A stretch of 6,351 nucleotides of DNA, from the NCBI GenBank assembly GCA_003562605.1, contig PWUG01000338.1:1-6351 (forward strand), written 5' to 3'. The DNA comes from Syntrophomonadaceae bacterium. GTDB taxonomy: Bacteria; Bacillota_D; Dethiobacteria; DTU022. Under the pieces are notes generated by a model. The model did not search any database and was not told the DNA's origin. It saw only the letters and a list, made by a program, of their open reading frames with translations. Every line of letters starts with the position of its first letter. The stretch's first letter is position 1. This document shows, piece after piece, positions 1 through 6,202 of the stretch. The position numbers and the translations under genes were made by a program.

Positions 1-585
1 CTCGGCTTGCAGCGATTTGATGATATCCCGGGCGCCGAAATACCGGCTGTCTATTTCGATTACCTGCGACGGGGGAAAATAGCAAAACTGAAAAAAGTCT
101 TCCAGCACAATATCTTAGATATCCTGTCAATGGTAACACTCTTAGAAAGAGTTTCGCACCTGGCTGCAGGTCAACGGATAGAGCATCCCGGTGAGTCGCT
201 GGCCCTGGGACAGCTTTACCTTCAATCAGGACAAACCGAAGAAGGATTAAGATACCTGCGCGAAGCATCATGCAGCGGACTGACCCCACTGGCGGAGGAA
301 GCGGCTTTGGAACTATCCTTATATTTTAAACGCCAGGGCAATTGGACTGAAGCTGTTACGATCTGGCAGGACTCTATAAAAAAGAATTCGGCCAACCCCG
401 CAGCCTGCATCGAGCTGGCCAAATATTATGAGCACCGCTGCAACAAATACCAATCAGCTTTAGAGCTGACTGAGCAAGCCCTGGCCCTTACCGCCGGCAA
501 TCCGGATATTCCAGTCAGCAGTGAACTGCATTCCGCAGCCTTAAAAAAAAGGTTAAACCGGCTAAAGAGGCGCATCTCTCATTGA
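1..585 (+). CDS. yprB: YprB-like RNase H-fold exonuclease with helical-repeat tail (C-terminal part)
   Basis: The frame is open at the left edge, so the TTG at 7 is probably internal and the gene starts upstream. Counting from that TTG, residues 1-50 look like the end of the RNase_H_2 (YprB-type, DEDD exonuclease-like) domain. They include an IPGAEIPAVYFDYLRRG stretch followed by QHNILDILS, whose Asp38 would be the last acidic metal ligand of the DEDD fold. Residues about 64-163 are Ala/Leu-rich helices in TPR style (LALGQLYLQSGQTEEGLRYL, then LELSLYFKRQGNWTEAVTIW). The end is a Lys/Arg-rich basic tail (KKRLNRLKRR). YprB of Bacillus has the same nuclease-then-TPR order and sits beside a helicase gene; whether that holds here is outside the window. 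The exact substrate is not known. The gene converges on metW with 34 bp between stops. Confidence 0.8.
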   Translation, partial: LGLQRFDDIPGAEIPAVYFDYLRRGKIAKLKKVFQHNILDILSMVTLLERVSHLAAGQRIEHPGESLALGQLYLQSGQTEEGLRYLREASCSGLTPLAEEAALELSLYFKRQGNWTEAVTIWQDSIKKNSANPAACIELAKYYEHRCNKYQSALELTEQALALTAGNPDIPVSSELHSAALKKRLNRLKRRISH

Positions 586-600
586 ACCAGATCACCTCGA

Positions 601-642
601 TAAGGCAGAAAATCAATTCTTAACCCTTTATTTTCTGTTTTA
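601..642 (+). terminator. weak candidate terminator hairpin after the yprB-like gene
   Basis: A perfect 8-bp inverted repeat, CAGAAAAT (606-613) and ATTTTCTG (630-637), is separated by 16 nt. On the plus-strand RNA two G.U and three A-U pairs extend it to 13 bp (601-613 with 630-642), and the 3' arm is U-rich. The minus-strand RNA loses the extension to A/C mismatches, so the structure favours transcription from the yprB side. It lies partly inside the last codons of metW. The stem is AT-rich with a large loop and no U-run follows it, so termination is an inference. Confidence 0.3.
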
Positions 643-1231
643 AAAGAAAAAGCAATTCCTCCGCCTCAGTACTATCATCAGGAAAGACCAGGGGGCGGTA
701 ATTCAAACCACCACCGGCAAAACCATCAACCATTTCAACCTGGTGGTCGCTGATCCAATCGATAAAATCATATAGTGTGAAAAGATGGATATTGGGAGTA
801 TCATACCACTGGTAGGGCAGGGAGGCTGTAACGGGCATTCTACCGCTTTGCACTAGTTTGCCGACAACCCCTTTATAATTAAAATTTGGGAAACTGACGA
901 TACACTCTCTTCCGATTCGCAGCATCTCTTCCAGTACAAGCATCGGCATGCGGAGTACCTGCAGGGTTTTTTCCAGGATCACATAATCAAAAGATTTGCT
1001 GTTGAATTCGGGAAGTCCGCGGTCAAGATCGCCCTGGTAAACTGCAACACCATTTCGAAAGGCAGCTGATACCTGGTTATGATCGGCTTCTACCGCCTGA
1101 CCCCGGACCTGCTTTTCATTAATCAGCCGGGCCAGCAATTCTCCGTTACCACAGCCTAAATCGAGAACCGATGAACCTGGCGCAACCAGTTCAAAGATCA
1201 AGCTGTGATCCCAGCGAATATTTTTACTCAT
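620..1231 (-). CDS. metW: MetW, methyltransferase-fold methionine biosynthesis protein
   Basis: The 203-residue protein is full length for MetW. It has a class I SAM-methyltransferase nucleotide motif, VLDLGCGNGELL, at residues 22-33. The family's characteristic stretches follow: GDLDRGLPEF (67-76), FDYVILEKTLQVLR (81-94), ECIVSFPNFNYKGV (109-122), and GRMPVTASLPYQWYDTPNIH (130-149). No methylation target is established. In proteobacteria such as Pseudomonas putida, genetics links metW with metX in making homocysteine from homoserine, so an accessory role to MetX is the best reading. The ATG lies 6 nt after the metX stop, with an AAGG element overlapping the end of metX, which indicates translation from the metYXW transcript. 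It is the last gene of the operon, and no clear minus-strand terminator follows before the convergent yprB-like gene. Confidence 0.93.
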   Translation of the reverse strand: MSKNIRWDHSLIFELVAPGSSVLDLGCGNGELLARLINEKQVRGQAVEADHNQVSAAFRNGVAVYQGDLDRGLPEFNSKSFDYVILEKTLQVLRMPMLVLEEMLRIGRECIVSFPNFNYKGVVGKLVQSGRMPVTASLPYQWYDTPNIHLFTLYDFIDWISDHQVEMVDGFAGGGLNYRPLVFPDDSTEAEELLFLLKQKIKG

Positions 1232-1237
1232 TTATAA

Positions 1238-2443
1238 TCACACCTTTTTCAGAAAAGATTCTACCAACGGCATAGTATGTCCGGCTTCCAGTAAAAATGC
1301 ATCATGCCCATAATCTGAAGGGATTTCAATGTACGATACAGGCTTATCGTTGGCCAGCATTGCCCGGGCAATGGCCCTGGTATCCCGGGGTGGATAAAGC
1401 CAGTCGGAGCTGTAAGCTATTAAAAGAAGCCTGGCCTTTATCGCTGCACAGGTCACGGCAAGGTCTCCACCGTCAGATGCGGCAGCATCATAATAGTCCA
1501 TCGCCCTGGTCAGATAGAGGTAACTGTTGGCATCAAAACGCTCTACAAAAGCCCGTCCCTGGTGTTCCAGGTAACTTTCCACCGAGAATTCATTATTGAG
1601 CCTGTAACACGGTTGGGAACCGTTTTGAAAACGGCGGCCAAATTTGCCTTCCATCGACTGGTTAGATAAATATGTAATGTGGCCTAACATACGAGCCAGC
1701 TCGAGGCCGTTAGCCGGCGGCCCGGTATCATAGTAATTGCCATTCCGGAAAAACGGGTCGTTCATTATCGCCTGCCTGCCTACTGCATTAAAAGCCAACC
1801 CCTGGGCTGTCAGGCGTGCGGAAGCGGCCAGTACAATTGCCGAGCGAATCCGTTCCGGATAGTTAATCGCCCAGGCCAGCGCCTGCTGTCCACCGAGGGA
1901 ACCTCCTGCTACGGCCAACAGTTTTTCTATGCCAAAATAATCCTGCAGCCGCACCTGTAACCGCACCCAATCTTCAACCGTAACAACAGGGAAATTAAGG
2001 GCATATGGCTTACCTGTATTTGGGTCATGTTCCCAGGGTCCGGTGGTTCCGTAGCAGCTGCCCAGCAGGTTAGCGCAAACTATAAAATACTTGCTGGTAT
2101 CAAACGCTTTACCCGGTCCAATCATCTGGTCCCACCAGCCGGGCCGGTCACGTCTCCATGGCCGATTATCTTTTTCCCAATCAGCATCCCAGCCGGCAGC
2201 ATGGGCATCGCCGGAAAGTGCATGAATAATAAAAACAGCGTTATCCTTCAACCGGGACAGGGTGCCGTAAGTTTCGTACTCTACTGTTACAGGATAAAAA
2301 TCGACCCCACAATCAAGGGGCATGGGATTGCTGCTGTCAGCCAGGACAACCTTTTTCGGCCTGGTCCACCCTACGGAATGGGGGGAACCCGGAGTATCAT
2401 AATCGCTCTTTTTTTCCAGGCATACATTGAGAGGATCTGTCAC
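1238..2443 (-). CDS. metX: MetX, homoserine O-acyltransferase
   Basis: This 401-residue alpha/beta-hydrolase catalyses acylation of homoserine, normally from acetyl-CoA, as the first committed step of methionine synthesis. The nucleophile elbow GGSLGG (180-185) gives Ser182. The Asp of SSDWLYPP (Asp347) and the His of DYGHDAF (His380) complete the triad. The family stretch [11 protein letters not shown] is at 74-84 and [12 protein letters not shown] at 125-136. The start is GTG, overlapping the metY stop as GTGA (2443-2440), with a GGGGAGG ribosome site 10 nt upstream; this points to translational coupling. MetX sequences include both acetyl- and succinyl-transferases. The neighbouring metY favours acetyl, but the residues that decide this were not checked, so the acyl donor is inferred. 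Confidence 0.95.
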   Translation of the reverse strand: MTDPLNVCLEKKSDYDTPGSPHSVGWTRPKKVVLADSSNPMPLDCGVDFYPVTVEYETYGTLSRLKDNAVFIIHALSGDAHAAGWDADWEKDNRPWRRDRPGWWDQMIGPGKAFDTSKYFIVCANLLGSCYGTTGPWEHDPNTGKPYALNFPVVTVEDWVRLQVRLQDYFGIEKLLAVAGGSLGGQQALAWAINYPERIRSAIVLAASARLTAQGLAFNAVGRQAIMNDPFFRNGNYYDTGPPANGLELARMLGHITYLSNQSMEGKFGRRFQNGSQPCYRLNNEFSVESYLEHQGRAFVERFDANSYLYLTRAMDYYDAAASDGGDLAVTCAAIKARLLLIAYSSDWLYPPRDTRAIARAMLANDKPVSYIEIPSDYGHDAFLLEAGHTMPLVESFLKKV

Positions 2444-3768
2444 TTATATTCATCCTCCCCTGTGCGGAGCATTCCCTGGCTAATGGCCAGCGCCTGCTCT
2501 AAATCAGCAATTATATCTTCGACATTTTCCAGGCCTACCGAAAGTCGAATATAGTCTTCTGTTACCCCGGTACTCAGTTGTTCTTCCTGAGAAAGCTGTT
2601 GGTGAGTTGTGGAGGAAGGGTGGATAATCAGGCTTTTCGCATCACCGATATTTGCCAGGTGTGATATCAATTTGACAGCGTTAATAAGGCGAATACCGGC
2701 ATCAACCCCGCCACGGATACCAAAGCCGACGATAGCGCCCTGCCCTGAAGGCATTAACTCCAGGGCATATTTATAGTCTGGATGGCTTTCCAGGCCAGGA
2801 TAGTTGACCCAGGTGACTGCAGAATGACTTTCCAGCCAGCGTGCTACGGCCAGGGCATTCTCACAGTGCCGGGCCATCCGAAGCGGGAGAGACTCGATAC
2901 CCTGTAAAATTAGAAACGCATTGAATGGGGAAAGACAAGGGCCGAGATCCCTTAACAGCTGGACTCTGGCTTTTATAGCAAACGCAATGCCTCTTTCATC
3001 AGCTGCATCCTTTGCAAAAGATTCCCAATAGTTAGTGCCATGATAAGAGGGATCCGGTTCGGTAAACTCGGGAAATTTGCCGTTGTTCCAGGGGAAAGAG
3101 CCTCTTTCGACGATTACGCCACCAATAGAATTGCCATGCCCTCCCAGAAATTTTGTTAATGAATGTATAACCAGGTCAGCTCCATGTTCAAATGGGCGCA
3201 GTAAGTAAGGGGTCGTAACGGTGCTGTCAACAATTAACGGTATATCCCGGGCATGAGCAACCTCACTGATACGCACAAGCTGTGCAACCTGGTTTCTCGG
3301 ATTGCCGATCGACTCGATATAAACAGCACGGGTTTTTTCATCAATGGCCCGGGCAATGTTTTCCGGATCCGTTGGATCAACAAATCGTACTTCTATGCCC
3401 ATCCGGGGCAGAGTATATTTAAACAGGTTGTACGTTCCACCGTAAAGATGGCTGCTGCTGACAATGTTCTGGCCGACACGGGCCAGGTTAAAGACGGCAA
3501 TGGATATTGCCGCCTGCCCCGATGCTAAGGCCAGCGCAGCGCTGCCGCCTTCCAGTTGGGCCAAACGTTGTTCCAGGACATCCACAGTTGGATTCATGAT
3601 CCGGGTATATATGTTGCCAGGTTCCTTAAGCCCGAATAGATTTGCGGCATGTTCAACCGAATTAAATACATAAGAAGTGGTTTGATAAATCGGCACAGCA
3701 CGGGAATTTGTAGCCGGATCCGGCTGCTGCCCTGCATGCAGAGAATGTGTATAAAAACCATGTGCCAT
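2440..3768 (-). CDS. metY: MetY, O-acetylhomoserine sulfhydrylase (PLP-dependent)
   Basis: The 442-residue protein belongs to the Cys/Met-metabolism PLP enzyme family. Its length and inserts fit O-acetylhomoserine aminocarboxypropyltransferase rather than the shorter (about 380-400 residue) cystathionine enzymes. It would convert O-acetylhomoserine plus sulfide to homocysteine in the cytoplasm. Visible marks are YTRIMNPT (54-61), ALASGQAA (80-87), [12 protein letters not shown] (105-116), the PLP Lys206 in [12 protein letters not shown] (201-212), and [15 protein letters not shown] (379-393). The cofactor-contacting Asp181 is followed by Ser-Thr where Asn-Thr is more usual. The ATG has a GAGGAGG site (3783-3777) 8 nt upstream. 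It is first in the metYXW operon, behind a long leader and its own promoter. Confidence 0.95.
   Translation of the reverse strand: MAHGFYTHSLHAGQQPDPATNSRAVPIYQTTSYVFNSVEHAANLFGLKEPGNIYTRIMNPTVDVLEQRLAQLEGGSAALALASGQAAISIAVFNLARVGQNIVSSSHLYGGTYNLFKYTLPRMGIEVRFVDPTDPENIARAIDEKTRAVYIESIGNPRNQVAQLVRISEVAHARDIPLIVDSTVTTPYLLRPFEHGADLVIHSLTKFLGGHGNSIGGVIVERGSFPWNNGKFPEFTEPDPSYHGTNYWESFAKDAADERGIAFAIKARVQLLRDLGPCLSPFNAFLILQGIESLPLRMARHCENALAVARWLESHSAVTWVNYPGLESHPDYKYALELMPSGQGAIVGFGIRGGVDAGIRLINAVKLISHLANIGDAKSLIIHPSSTTHQQLSQEEQLSTGVTEDYIRLSVGLENVEDIIADLEQALAISQGMLRTGEDEYK
2454..2460 (-). promoter_or_regulatory. metX ribosome binding site
   Basis: A GGGGAGG sequence inside the last codons of metY lies 10 nt before the GTG at 2443. 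It supports this non-ATG start and coupling to metY translation. Confidence 0.7.
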
Positions 3769-3813
3769 TAGATTCGCCTCCTCATAATAAACCGCTGTTA
3801 CTAAAACGACGCT

Positions 3814-3954
3814 TTAAATAGAAGAGAGACACATGGCCGAAAGACCACCCCTGTCTGAAAAAAGATGCGCTGAAACTTTGTATGGCGGGCAGGCCAAATT
3901 GACACAAGCTATTATCGATTTATCTGTGAGAACCTGCTGCCATTTTCGACTCAT
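3814..3954 (-). CDS. candidate 46-residue small protein or leader peptide upstream of metY
   Basis: An ATG at 3954-3952 is preceded 8 nt upstream by GGGAG (3967-3963) and opens 46 codons to a TAA at 3816-3814. That stop is 45 nt before metY. The peptide starts MSRKWQQVLTDKSIIACV and has three Cys (17, 22, 42) and an internal Met (41). It has no signal peptide or membrane segment. It lies wholly inside the predicted metY leader and overlaps both major hairpins there. It could be a Cys/Met-rich leader peptide for attenuation, a small protein, or chance. The N-terminus faintly recalls the start of GlpP-type antiterminators (an IIAxV stretch after a short helix), but I cannot confirm homology. 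Codon use does not settle the matter. Confidence 0.3.
   Translation of the reverse strand: MSRKWQQVLTDKSIIACVNLACPPYKVSAHLFSDRGGLSAMCLSSI
3827..3856 (-). terminator. terminator/attenuator-like hairpin in the metY leader
   Basis: The outer stem AGACA (3856-3852) pairs with TGTCT (3831-3827). The inner stem TGGTC (3847-3843) pairs with GGCCA (3838-3834) around a TTTC loop, with GGGG opposite TG as an internal loop. A pyrimidine-rich tail, CTCTTCTATTT (3826-3816), follows. The inner stem has one G.U pair that becomes a C/A mismatch in plus-strand RNA, so it is a minus-strand structure. The tail is not a clean U-run, so termination may be weak or conditional. Confidence 0.35.
3883..3942 (-). other. 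9-bp stem-loop in the metY leader
   Basis: TGGC-A-GCAGG (3942-3933) is complementary to CCTGC-CC-GCCA (3893-3883). This gives 4 plus 5 base pairs separated by a 1x2 internal loop and closes a 39-nt loop. Inside that loop CACA and TGTG can form a further short stem. The strength and position fit a leader RNA domain. It could also act as an anti-antiterminator, because its 3' arm overlaps bases able to pair with the downstream hairpin. Confidence 0.4.
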
Positions 3955-3975
3955 AATCTTTTCTCCCGCTTATGA
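3951..3975 (-). other. hairpin enclosing the small ORF's ribosome site and start codon
   Basis: TCATAA (3975-3970) pairs with TTATGA (3956-3951), a perfect 6-bp stem around a 13-nt loop. The loop carries the GGGAG ribosome site, and the 3' arm contains the ATG of the 46-codon ORF. It is AT-rich and so only moderately stable. Confidence 0.35.
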
Positions 3976-4012
3976 TATTATTCCTACTATCTTGCTTTCA
4001 TTTATAGAGACA

Positions 4013-4041
4013 ATAATACATGCCTGCCTAACTTTTGTCAA
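4013..4041 (-). promoter_or_regulatory. sigma-A-type promoter for metYXW
   Basis: The -35 box TTGACA (4041-4036) is a perfect consensus. It is followed by a 17-nt spacer (4035-4019) and the -10 box TATTAT (4018-4013), one base from consensus. Transcription would start near 4005. The site lies 76 bp beyond the feoB stop and points at metY, so the methionine operon has its own promoter rather than depending on feo read-through. Confidence 0.8.
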
Positions 4042-4050
4042 GAAACTTCT

Positions 4051-4077
4051 ATATTTTAGTAAAAATCGGTAAAATAT
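4051..4077. repeat. 8-bp inverted repeat upstream of the metY promoter
   Basis: ATATTTTA (4051-4058) and TAAAATAT (4070-4077) are perfect inverted copies separated by 11 bp. The centre lies about 25 bp upstream of the -35 box, a usual place for an activator site or an AT-rich UP element. It does not match the DtxR, Fur or MetJ consensus sequences I know. The AT-rich composition makes a chance occurrence quite possible. Confidence 0.35.
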
Positions 4078-4109
4078 TATTATTGATTTCTCTGCCCTTA
4101 AATCCCGAA

Positions 4110-4122
4110 GCCTGTTTCAGGC
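4110..4122 (-). terminator. weak hairpin overlapping the feoB stop
   Basis: GCCTG-AAA-CAGGC forms a 5-bp stem across the last codons and the stop of feoB. It is followed by TTCGGGATTT rather than a U-run. It could slow transcription or protect the 3' end, but it is a poor intrinsic terminator, and no better one is seen before the metY promoter. Confidence 0.2.
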
Positions 4123-5952
4123 GGCACTGTCATAGTCTTTAAGTTCTCGGCGGTCCGATGTACTGCCCAGAGCCAGGGCGAGGATAATAGCGGAAGAAAC
4201 TAAGCCGATTGCCAAAAAAGCCGCTGGGATAATGGTGTCCAACAACAAGTTTAAGATAAAGCCTGCGAAAAACGCAGTTGCGACCATTATTAATGCGGAC
4301 TTGACCATATCGCGCACGCCCATCTCTTTTACCAAAACTGTAAAGGTTGCAGCACAGGGGAAATATGCAGCCAGGACCACAGCACCGATCACAAATTGGC
4401 GGGCATCGAGACCCAGCGGTACCAGCATCGCTACTGCTACATCCTTACGCAGGAAACCGATCAGCAGAGTTGAAACCGCTTCACCGGGCAAACCAAGCAT
4501 TCCTTCTATGACCGGGGCAAAAAGAATGCCAAGATAGTCAATTATTCCCACCGTGTAGAGAATATTAACAACCAGGATTCCGCCCAGGATATAAGGCGTT
4601 GCATGAATGAGGAAACCCTTAATACGCATACCCAGTTTCTTGCCCTGTGCTTTCAGACTTGGCAGCCGGTAAGGCGGAATTTCGATCACCATGGAAGGCG
4701 TGTACCCGGGCATAACGCGATCTATAATTAACCCCAGCACAACCCAGATAAAAAAGAGGCTGGCAAATACCACGGCCAGGTAAGCTGCTCCAAAACGTCC
4801 CACCAGGCCGACAATCAATGCAAGTTGAGCCATACAGGGCACTGCTACCGCCATCAGGGTACAGGCAATAAACCTTTCACGGCGGCTATCCAGGTTACGG
4901 GCAGCCAGGGCAGCAGGTACATTGCAGCCGAAGCCCAAGACCATCGGTATGATTGAATAACCGTGCAGACCGAGCCTGTGCATGCTGCGGTCGACCATTA
5001 CAGCCAGGCGGGGCAAGTATCCGGAATCTTCGAGAAAACCAAGCACAAGGTAAAAAACGGTCAGAAATGGCAGCACAACCCCAAGCTCGACAAAAACCCC
5101 TGTTGTCAGAACCCCCAGTGACTCTTCAAACTCGATCTCCCCGTCAATCAGACGGCCGATAAAGATGTCATGTAAAAAACCGCTTTCACCCATTAAGCCG
5201 CTCAAGTAAATTAACAACGGCTCATATAGTCCTTCAAAAAAATATTCTTCAAGAAATTCCGCTACAAACTCACCGATGCCGATCACAAACTGAAAAGCGA
5301 GGAATAGAACAACTGCAGCAATTGGAATTCCTGTCAAAGGCTTCAAACTGGCATCCTGTAGTGTTTCCAGCCAACTGTGATGCCGGTGCACAACTTCCTG
5401 CACTTCTCCGACCAGTTTGCCGACATAGGACCAGCGATCAGAAATCTCCAGCGGAGCCGCTTTCCGGTTTACTGCCAGGGGCAGGGCATCAACAAGATCT
5501 TTCAGCCCTTCTCCACTGACCGCCACAGTCGGAATAACCGGAACACCAAGCAGTGATTCCAATTCTTCGACATCAATTTTTATTCCCTTGTGTCCAGCTT
5601 CGTCAATCATATTCAAGGCAACAATCACAGGAACACTGCGTTCAAGCACTTCAGTAGTTAAAAAAAGATTGCGCTCCAGGTTCGTAGCGTCAACTACGTT
5701 GATCACGATATCAGCCCGGTCAACCAGTGAAGAAGCAACCTCTTCCACCTTGGATGTAGGAGTCAGGCTGTAAGTTCCCGGTGCATCGAGCACTTCGAAA
5801 GACTCATGCTCCGTATTAAGTTTACCCTGGGTAAATTCGACCGTAGTTCCAGCATAATTGGAAATCATTACTTTTGAACCGGTCAGGTTAGAAAATACAA
5901 CGCTTTTCCCAACATTTGGGTTACCGACCAGGACTACTTTTCTCAATATCAT
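4117..5952 (-). CDS. feoB: FeoB, compact ferrous iron transporter with GTPase domain
   Basis: This inner-membrane Fe(II) importer has an N-terminal G domain: G1 GNPNVGKS (10-17), G2 in NYAGTT (32-37), G3 DAPG (56-59), G4 NMID (114-117) and G5 around VSGEG (145-149). The membrane part starts near residue 207. It has FGCNVPAALAAR (341-352), the Cys-containing AVPCMAQLALI (370-380), GFLRKDVAVAML (499-510) and YFPCAATF (530-537), and some nine to ten hydrophobic segments in all. At 611 aa it is shorter than the roughly 770-aa Escherichia coli protein. The region between G5 and the first membrane segment is short, and the usual extended C-terminal tail is missing. It overlaps feoA by 32 bp and is the last gene of the operon. 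The Pro-Cys motifs differ from those of the classical E. coli type, so metal preference is inferred from family and context. Confidence 0.94.
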   Translation of the reverse strand: MILRKVVLVGNPNVGKSVVFSNLTGSKVMISNYAGTTVEFTQGKLNTEHESFEVLDAPGTYSLTPTSKVEEVASSLVDRADIVINVVDATNLERNLFLTTEVLERSVPVIVALNMIDEAGHKGIKIDVEELESLLGVPVIPTVAVSGEGLKDLVDALPLAVNRKAAPLEISDRWSYVGKLVGEVQEVVHRHHSWLETLQDASLKPLTGIPIAAVVLFLAFQFVIGIGEFVAEFLEEYFFEGLYEPLLIYLSGLMGESGFLHDIFIGRLIDGEIEFEESLGVLTTGVFVELGVVLPFLTVFYLVLGFLEDSGYLPRLAVMVDRSMHRLGLHGYSIIPMVLGFGCNVPAALAARNLDSRRERFIACTLMAVAVPCMAQLALIVGLVGRFGAAYLAVVFASLFFIWVVLGLIIDRVMPGYTPSMVIEIPPYRLPSLKAQGKKLGMRIKGFLIHATPYILGGILVVNILYTVGIIDYLGILFAPVIEGMLGLPGEAVSTLLIGFLRKDVAVAMLVPLGLDARQFVIGAVVLAAYFPCAATFTVLVKEMGVRDMVKSALIMVATAFFAGFILNLLLDTIIPAAFLAIGLVSSAIILALALGSTSDRRELKDYDSAA

Positions 5953-6178
5953 TTACCTCCACCTTAATACGAATTGCTTTGCCATAGCCAACGGCTACCT
6001 GGAAATTATCAACAGAAACCGTGACCGGGCCACGGCTAAAAACCGAGCTGACCTTTTTAATCTTCTTACCTTTATGCAGGCCAATATGGCTCAGTTTTGC
6101 CTCAAAACCGGCTCCGCCCTCTAAGGCAGAAATAATACCGCTCTGGCCGGGCTTCATTTCAACCAGTGTTACTACCAT
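5921..6178 (-). CDS. feoA: FeoA, SH3-like ferrous iron transport accessory protein
   Basis: This 85-residue cytoplasmic protein has the FeoA SH3-like fold pattern: an early MKPGQSGIISALEGG stretch (8-22), then KLSHIGLHKGKKIKKV (28-43), and a final beta region FQVAVGYGKAIRIKV (59-73). FeoA supports FeoB-mediated Fe(II) uptake, probably by contact with the transporter; its exact role is unsettled. The ATG has a strong GGAGGTGA site (6192-6185) 6 nt upstream. It starts 24 nt after the regulator's stop and overlaps feoB by 32 bp, so the three genes look co-transcribed. The last residues, EVNDIEKSSPGR, lie in the feoB overlap and are polar. Confidence 0.93.
   Translation of the reverse strand: MVVTLVEMKPGQSGIISALEGGAGFEAKLSHIGLHKGKKIKKVSSVFSRGPVTVSVDNFQVAVGYGKAIRIKVEVNDIEKSSPGR
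5956..5960 (-). promoter_or_regulatory. feoB ribosome binding site, start ambiguous
   Basis: GGAGG lies only 3 nt before the ATG at 5952 but 9 nt before an in-frame TTG at 5946. Spacing therefore favours the TTG, which would shorten FeoB by two residues (Met-Arg-Lys-Val start). Both keep the whole G domain. Confidence 0.6.
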
Positions 6179-6202
6179 AAACTTTCACCTCCGAAGCTAA
6201 TC

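Larger units (their letters stand above)
3769..4005 (-). promoter_or_regulatory. long structured 5' leader of metYXW (unclassified)
   Basis: This is the transcript region predicted between the start site (near 4005, from the -10 position) and the metY ATG. It accounts for most of the only gene-free stretch over 300 bp (3769-4116). It is far longer than a ribosome site needs. It contains a small ORF (3954-3814), a start-codon hairpin (3975-3951), a 9-bp stem (3942-3933 with 3893-3883) and a terminator-like hairpin (3856-3827). The SAM-I riboswitch core (GCAACC-type junction) is absent. A T-box-like GGGTGGT occurs at 3850-3844, but the following ACCGCGG and a downstream CCCT partner are missing. 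Regulation by attenuation or translation is therefore an inference from structure and context. Confidence 0.5.

Noticed and set aside
2027..2554. A 175-codon plus-strand ORF over the metX/metY junction.
   Set aside because: It is antisense to two well-recognised enzymes, has no ribosome site, and its product shows no family features.
3844..3850. GGGTGGT resembling the T-box core, with a T-box-like AGTAGGAA near the predicted transcript start.
   Set aside because: The following ACCGCGG, the pairing CCCT and a convincing specifier-bearing Stem I are not seen; a covariance search would settle it.
3769..4012. SAM-I (S-box) riboswitch before metY, expected from gene context.
   Set aside because: No GCAACC-type junction or GAGGGA-type core on the minus strand.
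3833..4072. A 79-codon plus-strand ORF antisense to the metY leader, with a hydrophobic tail.
   Set aside because: It runs opposite a strong promoter and structured leader, has only a weak purine-rich stretch before its ATG, and resembles no family I recognise.
4232..4537. A 101-codon plus-strand ORF inside feoB, like several other plus-strand frames there.
   Set aside because: It is a shadow of the conserved feoB frame; the composition follows from antisense reading.
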